A DNA stretch of 10,732 nt from Phycisphaerales bacterium (lineage in GTDB: Bacteria > Planctomycetota > Phycisphaerae > UBA1845): contig JAUWNF010000069.1 of NCBI GenBank assembly GCA_030612785.1, positions 1 through 10,732 on the forward strand, written 5' to 3'. A program made the translations under genes and the position numbers. Positions 1 through 6,753 of the stretch are shown here, one piece after another; the stretch's first letter is position 1; each line of letters opens with the position of its first letter. The notes under the pieces are model-generated. The model did not search any database, was not told the origin of the DNA, and was given only the letters and a program-made list of their open reading frames with translations.

Positions 1-15
1 TTGCGCTCCGGGCTC
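1..15. repeat. Edge of a GAGCGCGAGCG-type palindromic repeat (partial)
   Basis: The first 15 bases match the right arm of the palindrome at 974-1034 (positions 1018-1032) at 14 of 15 positions, the shared core being GCGCTCCGGGCTC. The window therefore probably begins at the end of another copy of the same repeat. It lies upstream of, and in frame with, the conserved DCHPLVREQF segment of the TPR gene. Only one edge is visible, so chance similarity cannot be excluded. Confidence 0.45.
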
Positions 16-1528
16 GGTTAAAGGACGCGACACTGCGGACACTGATTTGGATTGCCACCCGTTGGTCCGGGAGCAATTCGCCGCCCGCTTGCAGGCTGAT
101 AACCTTGCCGCTTGGCGCGAAGGTCACAACCGGCTGTACGAGTACTTTCAATCGCTGCCCGAGAAGGACCTCCCCGACACGCTGGAGGAGATGCTGCCCT
201 TGTTCCAGGCCGTGGCCCACGGCTGCCACGCGGGACGACACCAGGAGGCGTGGCGCGAGGTCCATTGGCGGCGGATACACCGAGGAAATAAGTTCTACGC
301 GATTAGGAAGCTGGGCGCGATGGGTACCGACTTGGCCGCCTTGGCTGGGTTCTTCGACCCGCCCTGGAGCCGGACCGTGGACCGGTTGACCGAAGCAGAT
401 CGAGGGCTAGTTCTGAATAAGGCGGGGTTTCGACTTCGGGCGCTGGGCCGGCTGGACGAAGCGGTCTCGCCCATGCAGGGCGGGTTGGACATGGCTGTTG
501 CCCGAGCGGACTGGAAGAACGCAGCGAGAGTTGCCGGCAACCTCAGCGAACTGCACCTGGCCCTGGGCGACGTGGGGCGGGCCTGCGAGTATGCCGAGCA
601 GAGCGTGTGCTACGCCGACGACAGCGAGGACACTTTTCTTCGAATGGCCAATCGAACCACCGTGGCCGACGCGCTGCACCAGGCGGGCCGGCTCGCCGAG
701 GCCGACGACGCGTTCCGCGAGGCCGAGGCAATGCAGAGAGAGCGCCAGCCGCAGTACCCGCGGCTCTACTCGCTGTGGGGCTTTCGGTATTGCGATCTGC
801 TGCTCGGGCGCGGGGAACACCAGGAGGCGAAACGCCGGGGACTCAAGTTCTTTGAATGGCGCGTCCCGTCAGACTCGCTTCTCACCATCGCCCTGGACCA
901 CCTGACGCTGGGGCGCGCCCGTCTGCTCAGTGCTTGTGCGCGTATGGACGCCACGTCTCAGAGCCCCGAGTCTCAGAGCCCCGAGCGCGAGCGAGGGGTC
1001 CTCAGAGAGCCCGTCGCTCGCGCTCCGGGCTCTGACAAGGAACGCGTCGCTGCCCGTGGGGATTCAGGCGTGGTGGAGGACCCGACCGGCGAATTCGGCG
1101 AGGCGACGGTCCATCTGGACCAGGCCGTGGACGGGTTGCGCAACGCCGGGACACAGCAGTACCTTCCTCGCGGTCTGCTGGCCCGGGTTGAGTTGCGCCG
1201 CGTTCGCGGGGCGTTCGGCGACGCCCGGCGCGACCTGGACGAAGCCTACGAGATCGCCGTCCGCGGCGGGATGCGCCTGTTCGAGTGTGACGCCCACCTG
1301 GAAGCTGTCAGGATGTTGTTGGCTATGGTGGAGGCGGGCGTTGCGTTGGGCGAAGAAGAAGTGTCGGGGTTGCTGTCCCCCACCCCGAGGCGGGCTGCGC
1401 CCGCCAACGGGATGGGCCACCCGGCCGCGGCCCTTAAGCATCTGGAGCGGGCCGAAAGCCTGATCGCCGAAACCGGCTACCACCGCCGCGACCGCGAGGT
1501 CAAGGAACTGGCCCAGCGCCTGGCGTGA
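2..1528 (+). CDS. TPR-repeat C-terminal part of a probable STAND-type NTPase (5' end outside window)
   Basis: The frame is open to the left edge. The TTG at 47 is only the first in-frame start-like codon and has no convincing ribosome site, so I treat the gene as 5'-partial. Residues are numbered from that TTG. The stretch DCHPLVREQF (2-11), followed by WREGHNRLYEYF (23-34) and AVAHGCHAGRHQEAW (55-69), is the winged-helix/TPR junction I recognise from STAND (NB-ARC-like) proteins of planctomycetes and cyanobacteria. TPR-like helical pairs follow at about 120-300 and 350-430, for example RALGRLDEA and HQAGRLAEADDAF, ending with TGYHRRDREVKEL. In that family the TPRs act as a sensor behind an NTPase and an N-terminal effector (TIR, protease and others), none of which is visible here. 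Residues about 301-345 are low-complexity and come from a palindromic repeat inserted in frame. A second hairpin-derived linker is at about 444-457. The TPR identity is firm; the STAND assignment is from family memory. Confidence 0.72.
   Translation, partial: CAPGSVKGRDTADTDLDCHPLVREQFAARLQADNLAAWREGHNRLYEYFQSLPEKDLPDTLEEMLPLFQAVAHGCHAGRHQEAWREVHWRRIHRGNKFYAIRKLGAMGTDLAALAGFFDPPWSRTVDRLTEADRGLVLNKAGFRLRALGRLDEAVSPMQGGLDMAVARADWKNAARVAGNLSELHLALGDVGRACEYAEQSVCYADDSEDTFLRMANRTTVADALHQAGRLAEADDAFREAEAMQRERQPQYPRLYSLWGFRYCDLLLGRGEHQEAKRRGLKFFEWRVPSDSLLTIALDHLTLGRARLLSACARMDATSQSPESQSPERERGVLREPVARAPGSDKERVAARGDSGVVEDPTGEFGEATVHLDQAVDGLRNAGTQQYLPRGLLARVELRRVRGAFGDARRDLDEAYEIAVRGGMRLFECDAHLEAVRMLLAMVEAGVALGEEEVSGLLSPTPRRAAPANGMGHPAAALKHLERAESLIAETGYHRRDREVKELAQRLA
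956..1034. repeat. Palindromic repeat inserted in frame in the TPR gene
   Basis: Two perfect tandem 15-bp copies (TCTCAGAGCCCCGAG) lie at 956-970 and 971-985. The second runs into a long inverted repeat. The left arm at 974-994 and right arm at 1014-1034 pair at 20 of 21 positions around a 19-base centre. The insert translates as SQSPESQSPERERGV and onward, rich in Ser, Pro, Arg and Glu, and interrupts an otherwise helical TPR array without breaking the frame. It resembles dispersed REP-like palindromes of planctomycete genomes. The family assignment is from memory; the arms are seen directly. Confidence 0.85.
1389..1405. repeat. Small GC hairpin inside the TPR gene
   Basis: GGCGGGC (1389-1395) and GCCCGCC (1399-1405) form a perfect 7-bp stem with a TGC loop. 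It encodes part of the loop-like segment SPTPRRAAPANGMGHP between two helical TPR stretches, where relatives as I recall them have a shorter link. It may be a second short palindromic insertion, or simply a GC-rich linker. Confidence 0.4.
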
Positions 1529-1545
1529 GGGTGGGCGGCCTGCAA

Positions 1546-1636
1546 AGAGCCTATCCCGGTAGGCTCTGTGGCACGGGCTTCCAGCCCGTGGTTCACCGGC
1601 AGGATGCCGGTGCCACTCCCTACCGGGACAGGCTCT
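1546..1636. repeat. Cruciform-type intergenic repeat (CACGGGCT/AGCCCGTG family)
   Basis: Outer arms at 1546-1561 and 1621-1636 pair at 15 of 16 positions. Inside are two perfect 8-bp hairpins: CACGGGCT-TCC-AGCCCGTG (1572-1590) and CACCGGCA-GGA-TGCCGGTG (1594-1612). GTGGCA (1568-1573) and TGCCAC (1611-1616) close the pair. The layout is a three-way junction or cruciform. This wording is typical of a dispersed intergenic repeat of planctomycetes and some related phyla. It starts 17 bp after the TPR gene and could act as a bidirectional transcription barrier, but it lacks a T-run typical of an intrinsic terminator. The remaining 86 bp to the next gene hold only a weak promoter-like pair (TTGAAT at 1664, TTAAAG at 1686). 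Confidence 0.85.
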
Positions 1637-1722
1637 AAGCGGAGCGCAACGCGAGGGACCGCCTTGAATTGTCGACCCGCCGGGCTTAAAGTCTCCGAAC
1701 TTGGCTTTAGCAGGGGAGACCC

Positions 1723-2709
1723 ATGGCGCGACGCTACATCGAAGAAATGGGACCGGGGGAACGCATCGAGGACCAGGTGTTCCTCATCGCGTCCAAAGAT
1801 CTGCGGACCACCACCCAGGGCAGCCTCTATATCCACGTAGTGCTCGCCGATCGCTCCGGGCAGTTGCTCGCGCGGGTGTGGCAGGCCACCGAGGAAATGT
1901 ACCACACGCTGCCCGAGGGCGGGTTCGTGCGCTTCAAGGGACGCACCGAGAACTACAAAGGAACGCTCCAGTTCATCATCGAGTCCATGCGGCCGGTCAA
2001 GGACGAGGAGGTCGAGCTCGCCGAGTTCCTGCCCCGCACCGACCAGGACATCGATAAGATGTGGGCGCGGGTGGTCGAAATCCTCAACCGCATCGAGCAA
2101 CCTGACCTGCGCCGGCTGGTGGACAAGTTCCTGGCCGACGGCGAACTCATGGACCGGTTCCGGACGGCACCCGCCGCCATTGCCCTGCACCACTCGTACA
2201 TCGGCGGTCTGCTGGAGCACACGCTGAACCTGCTGGAGATGGCCCTGCTGGTCATTCCCCGCTACCCGAAACTGAGCCCGGACCTGGTGCTGATCGGCAT
2301 ATTCCTGCACGACATCGGCAAGACGAGCGAATTGAACTACCGCACCAACTTCAGCTACAGCGACTCGGGCCACCTGCTGGGGCATCTTGTGCAGGCCACG
2401 CTATGGATCGAGAAGAAGTGCGAGTTGGTCGAAGCGGATACCGGCAAGTCGTTTCCCGAGCAGCTCAAGTGGGTCTTGCAGCACATCATCCTTTCTCATC
2501 ACGGCAAGTACGAGTTCGGCAGCCCCAAGCTGCCGGCGGGCCCCGAGGCTATCGCCATCCACCATCTGGATAACCTCGACGCCAAGGTGACCATGTACCT
2601 GACCGAGATCGAGAAGGATCGTGATCCGCAGAGCAACTGGTCCAACTACAATCGGATCCTCGAAACCAAGGTCTACAAGGCGGATGTCACCAATCGCCGT
2701 CCGGCATGA
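1723..2709 (+). CDS. yhaM: YhaM-family 3'-5' exoribonuclease (OB fold + HD domain)
   Basis: This 328-residue protein is close to the usual length of about 314 for YhaM, a metal-dependent 3'-5' exoribonuclease of RNA decay. An N-terminal OB-fold nucleic-acid-binding domain covers about residues 12-90 (QGSLYIHVVLADRSGQLLARVW, split over the strands). The HD phosphohydrolase domain covers about 150-300. Its metal ligands are visible: HHSYIGGLLEHT (156-167), the HD dyad in FLHDIGK (H196, D197), LLGH (218-221), SHHGKYEFGSPKLP (258-271) and HLDNLDAK (281-288). The tail NRILETKVYK matches the family C-terminus. The ATG at 1723 is preceded by AGGGGAG (1712-1718), a good Shine-Dalgarno with 4-nt spacing. 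Its stop is 12 bp before gcvPA, so co-transcription is likely. The family call is firm; nuclease activity is inferred. Confidence 0.88.
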   Translation: MARRYIEEMGPGERIEDQVFLIASKDLRTTTQGSLYIHVVLADRSGQLLARVWQATEEMYHTLPEGGFVRFKGRTENYKGTLQFIIESMRPVKDEEVELAEFLPRTDQDIDKMWARVVEILNRIEQPDLRRLVDKFLADGELMDRFRTAPAAIALHHSYIGGLLEHTLNLLEMALLVIPRYPKLSPDLVLIGIFLHDIGKTSELNYRTNFSYSDSGHLLGHLVQATLWIEKKCELVEADTGKSFPEQLKWVLQHIILSHHGKYEFGSPKLPAGPEAIAIHHLDNLDAKVTMYLTEIEKDRDPQSNWSNYNRILETKVYKADVTNRRPA

Positions 2710-2721
2710 GAAGCACGTTCC

Positions 2722-4059
<1,338 letters not shown>

Positions 4060-4067
4060 ACCTCGCT

Positions 4068-4233
4068 GGGTGGCATGCCTAAGCCGACCGGCGGTCGGCG
4101 CAGGCATGTATCAGATGTACGCAGGTAACCGGCTTGCCTCGCGCACACTTGCTGAAATACCGCGAAGCGGAGCGAAAGGCGGGAACTTGATACATGCCTG
4201 CGCGTCGCTGCGCTCCGCTTAGGCATGCCACCC
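4068..4233. repeat. Nested inverted-repeat element between gcvPA and gcvPB
   Basis: Two 46-bp units in opposite orientation lie at 4068-4113 and 4188-4233. When one is reverse-complemented, the outer 17 bases (GGGTGGCATGCCTAAGC) and the inner 15 bases (CGCAGGCATGTATCA) are identical in both. The 14-base middle has diverged (about 6 of 14 matching). The left middle forms its own hairpin, CCGACC-GGC-GGTCGG (4084-4098). A 74-base centre (4114-4187) separates the units and contains a small CCGC-GAA-GCGG stem. No target-site duplication and no open frame was seen. It may be a non-autonomous mobile palindrome (MITE- or REPIN-like). The rest of the gap, 4234-4345, shows nothing beyond the gcvPB ribosome site. 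Confidence 0.9.
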
Positions 4234-4334
4234 TTGGGATTCGGCACGCTACAGGTACGGCGACTGGCTGGAGAGCCTGTCCCACAGTAATGTGAAGGGG
4301 GCACCGCTCACGAAAGCGACCTTGGCAAGACAAC

Positions 4335-4340
4335 AGGTGA
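4335..4340 (+). promoter_or_regulatory. Shine-Dalgarno site deciding the gcvPB start
   Basis: AGGTGA lies 5 nt before the ATG at 4346. The upstream in-frame GTG at 4292 has no such site and would add 18 residues that do not look like the family N-terminus, so 4346 is preferred. Confidence 0.65.
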
Positions 4341-4345
4341 CCACG

Positions 4346-5818
4346 ATGTCCGTTGACGAAACTACCAGTGCGCAGAGCTCTTTCCCCGTGTTGTTCGAGC
4401 GGCGGTCCACGGGTGCTTCGGCCGTTCGACTGGCGCCCTGCGACGTGCCGCCGGTCGATCGTTCGGTCGCGCTGCCCGCGGGTTGCCTGCGTGACGAACC
4501 GCCGCCGCTGCCGGAGTTGGGTGAACTGGAACTCACCCGGCATTATACCGGATTGGCCCACCGCCTGTTCAGCATCGACGAGAACTTCTACCCGCTGGGC
4601 AGTTGCACCATGAAGTACAACCCGGCGGTCAACGAGCGGGCCGCCGCCATGCCCGGCTTCAGCGAGTTGCACCCTTGTCAATGCGACGAGGACGCGCAAG
4701 GTTTGCTCGAACTGCTCTACCGGCTGCGCGGCGACCTGGCGGAGATCGCCGGGCTCGCCGACGTGACGCTCCAGCCGGCGGCCGGTGCCCACGGCGAGAT
4801 GACCGGGCTGATGCTCATCAATGCTTATCACCGCTCGCGCGGCGAACTACGTCGCAAGGTGCTGACGCCGGACACCGCCCACGGAACCAACCCGGCGTCA
4901 TGCACGATCTGCGCCCGCCGGATGGTTACGGTGAAATCCGGCGAAGACGGATTGGTGGACCTCGACGCCCTCCGCGCTGCCGTGGATGAGGACACTGCGG
5001 CGATGATGATCACCAATCCCAACACCGTCGGCATCTACGACGGGCAGATTGCTGACGTCGCTGAAATCCTGCACGCCGCCGGCGCCCAGCTCTACCTCGA
5101 CGGAGCCAACATGAACGCGGTGCTGGGGATCGCCCGGCCAGGCGACGTCGGCGTGGACGTCATGCACTACAATCTGCACAAGACCTTCAGCACTCCGCAC
5201 GGCTGCGGCGGCCCCGGCGCCGGTCCCGTTGCCGTGGCTGAACACCTGACTCCGTTTTTGCCGACCCCTCAAATCGCTCAGCGTGACGACGGCGGGTTCT
5301 TCTGGGACCACGATCGGCCGCGGTCCATCGGTAAGGTGCGTTCATTCTGGGGACAGATTGGCGTGCTGGTCCGGGCCTACGCCTACATCCGCGCTCTAGG
5401 TCACGACGGGCTAAGGGACGTCTCGGAAAAGGCCGTCCTGGCCGCCAATTACGTCGCGGCGCGGATCAAGCATCGGTACCCGATCCCGTTCCCCGGACCC
5501 TATGCCCACGAGTTCATCACCGTTCCCGATTTCGACACGCTAGGCGTTCGCGAAGTGGATTTCGCCAAGCGGCTGCTCGACTACGGCATCCACCCACCGA
5601 CCATGAGCTTCCCTGTCGCCCACTGCCTGATGATCGAGCCCACGGAGACCGAGTCGCTCGAAACGCTCGATGCGTTTTGTGATGCCTTGCTGGAGATGGC
5701 CGACCAAGCTCACGAGTGCCCCCAGGTCCTGCGTGAGGCCCCGCACCGCACGCCCGTGCGGCGCATGGACGAAGTCGCCGCCAACCGCAAACCCAAAGTG
5801 CGTTGGACGCCGGAATAG
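4346..5818 (+). CDS. gcvPB: Glycine dehydrogenase (decarboxylating) subunit 2, GcvPB
   Basis: This is the PLP-binding half of the two-subunit P-protein, 490 residues from ATG 4346, as expected for the family. GcvPB binds the cofactor and works with GcvPA to decarboxylate glycine for the GcvH/T/L complex. Visible landmarks are FYPLGSCTMKYNP (81-93), QPAAGAHGEMTG (143-154), TAHGTNPASC (177-186), NPNTVGIYD (224-232), YLDGANMNA (250-258) and the Schiff-base lysine in MHYNLHKTFSTPHGCGGPG (273-291, K279). The C-terminal domain has PTMSFPVAHCLMIEPTETES (418-437). The gene is complete with no frameshift. It sits 286 bp after gcvPA, a gap largely taken by the nested inverted repeat, whereas these genes are usually nearly adjacent. 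Whether transcription reads through or gcvPB has its own promoter cannot be told from sequence. Confidence 0.96.
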   Translation: MSVDETTSAQSSFPVLFERRSTGASAVRLAPCDVPPVDRSVALPAGCLRDEPPPLPELGELELTRHYTGLAHRLFSIDENFYPLGSCTMKYNPAVNERAAAMPGFSELHPCQCDEDAQGLLELLYRLRGDLAEIAGLADVTLQPAAGAHGEMTGLMLINAYHRSRGELRRKVLTPDTAHGTNPASCTICARRMVTVKSGEDGLVDLDALRAAVDEDTAAMMITNPNTVGIYDGQIADVAEILHAAGAQLYLDGANMNAVLGIARPGDVGVDVMHYNLHKTFSTPHGCGGPGAGPVAVAEHLTPFLPTPQIAQRDDGGFFWDHDRPRSIGKVRSFWGQIGVLVRAYAYIRALGHDGLRDVSEKAVLAANYVAARIKHRYPIPFPGPYAHEFITVPDFDTLGVREVDFAKRLLDYGIHPPTMSFPVAHCLMIEPTETESLETLDAFCDALLEMADQAHECPQVLREAPHRTPVRRMDEVAANRKPKVRWTPE

Positions 5819-5836
5819 GCCTCGGTTAGGCCGAAT

Positions 5837-5870
5837 GATTCACCGCGGAGGGCGCAGAGCTCGCAGAGAG
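5837..5870 (+). repeat. Fragment of a CACCGCGGAG/GCAGAG-type dispersed repeat
   Basis: The 77-bp gap between the convergent gcvPB and cold-shock genes contains GATTCACCGCGGAGGGCGC followed by two GCAGAG words. This resembles a widespread intergenic repeat with the pattern CACCGCAGAG...CGCAGAG found in many proteobacteria and planctomycetes. TCACC (5840-5844) and GGTGA (5870-5874) could pair as a weak stem. The family link is from memory, and only one copy is visible here. Confidence 0.45.
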
Positions 5871-5895
5871 GTGATAGCGGTATGAATAATCCCGG

Positions 5896-6159
5896 TTAGG
5901 CTTCGATGGCCACCACGGAGCGAAACTCCCGGGCGAGGTGTTCGTTTTCGTGAACCAGGGCATCAACGCACGATTCGACTACACGGACGTTTACGCCCAC
6001 TAGCTGCCCGTCCGTTTCCGAGACCTGGAACGCAACGCGCGCCCCCCCATGAATCGTACTATCCGCCATCGGTGTCTTGAACGAGAAGTGCCGGCCGTTA
6101 TGGCTGACCAGACCACCCCATCCAGCATCAGGCTTGTACCACGAGACCCGACCTTCCAT
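5896..6159 (-). CDS. Small divergent cold-shock-domain protein
   Basis: This 87-residue protein has residues 1-62 that follow the cold-shock-domain (OB-fold) pattern. MEGRVSWYKPDAGWGGLV aligns with the usual M-G-V-K-W-F-N-KGFGFI opening, and FSF (25-27) takes the place of the RNP2 strand. GGARVAFQV (38-46) and GQLVGVNVRVVE (51-62) match the last two strands. The nucleic-acid-binding face is altered: RNP1 is AGWGGL rather than KGFGFI, and RNP2 is FSFKTP rather than VFVHxS. RNA or DNA binding is therefore uncertain. A 25-residue tail (63-87) follows. I chose ATG 6159 because GGAG lies 6 nt upstream on the minus strand and the domain begins there. The frame stays open to a TTG at 6294, and the extra 45 residues have no recognised domain. 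It faces gcvPB end to end, so it is transcribed separately. Confidence 0.68.
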   Translation of the reverse strand: MEGRVSWYKPDAGWGGLVSHNGRHFSFKTPMADSTIHGGARVAFQVSETDGQLVGVNVRVVESCVDALVHENEHLAREFRSVVAIEA

Positions 6160-6410
6160 GCCGGACTCCGCTAGCTTGACGATCTGCGGTTCACGCTGAT
6201 TGAACTGCGACGGAAACGCCACATGGCGCTGCCGGGGTGTGAAATCCTTTTCCTGCCCGATATGAAGTATGACGCAAACCCGGCCGCCAGGCAAGAGCGT
6301 TTTGCAGCCAAAATGATATGCGGCCCTCCAGCGTGGCGCGAAGCCGGCGTCGCGGTCCTACCTCCGCGCCGCATACGTCCGGGCCTGCGTGCGGGCGACG
6401 GAATGTAATC

Positions 6411-6593
6411 TTATGTTTCAACAAGTGTTACGAGACCCACCGTGCAATCCGGGTCCTCGCAGCGCATGCCTTCCGGGGAGTGGGAAGTTCTCTCAGTCCG
6501 CGCCAAATACTCAGCGGCGTGCAAATCCCAGAGGCCCGGGACATAGCCGACTTGCTCTGGATCGCTGTGAACTTCTTGCGGCGTCCCTGTTTC
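6411..6593 (-). pseudogene. Possible decayed gene fragment (60 codons, no start)
   Basis: After a TGA that lies inside the 48-bp repeat, a minus-strand frame reads 60 codons to a TAA at 6411. Its composition looks protein-like: HSDPEQVGYVPGLWDLHAA, then a CEDPDCTVGLVTLVET ending with a C-x4-C pair. There is no ATG except one near the end and no ribosome site. I do not recognise it. It may be the 3' remnant of a gene interrupted by the repeat, or a chance open frame in GC-rich DNA. Confidence 0.2.
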
Positions 6594-6636
6594 TCACAAG
6601 TTCCCTGACGCGCTCAGGTTGCGGATGCCGGCCTCG
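6589..6636 (+). repeat. 48-bp dispersed repeat, copy 1 (downstream of kinase)
   Basis: This copy matches 9853-9900 at 44 of 48 positions in the same orientation. The longest shared core is GACGCGCTCAGGTTGCGGAT plus GCCGG. It lies 117 bp beyond the kinase stop. On the minus strand one frame reads GIRNLSASGNL and stop, so a copy can supply a C-terminal tail when it lands at the end of a gene. Confidence 0.8.
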
Positions 6637-6753
6637 CACTTGGCAGCGCTGAGCCGCAGCCTCTGGAGTGTCGAAGCATGATCGTCCACCGTTCGCTCGC
6701 TCGCTGCCCACCGTTCTCCGTGGATTTCCGCTCGTAGTGGTAAAGTGGTGAAG

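Larger units (their letters stand above)
6160..6753. other. Gene-poor interval between the cold-shock gene and the kinase gene
   Basis: No convincing complete gene was found on either strand. Contents are the open extension of the cold-shock frame up to 6294, a 60-codon open frame on the minus strand (6411-6593), one copy of the 48-bp repeat (6589-6636), and a stretch with two CCACCGTTC words (6687-6695, 6709-6717) near the kinase stop. It includes the cold-shock gene's upstream region and the kinase gene's 3' flank. No promoter or terminator stood out clearly. Confidence 0.5.

Noticed and set aside
47..49. TTG at 47 as a true gene start
   Set aside because: The frame is open to the window edge and the protein begins in the middle of a conserved segment, so the gene most likely starts upstream.
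956..985. CRISPR-like tandem repeat
   Set aside because: There are only two adjacent 15-bp copies without spacers, inside a coding frame.
1529..1722. Glycine riboswitch upstream of the gcv group
   Set aside because: The interval is mostly the cruciform repeat, and no paired glycine aptamer pattern could be seen by eye. A covariance search would settle it.
4292..4345. GTG at 4292 as the gcvPB start
   Set aside because: It has no ribosome site and adds 18 residues foreign to the family. ATG 4346 with AGGTGA upstream fits better.
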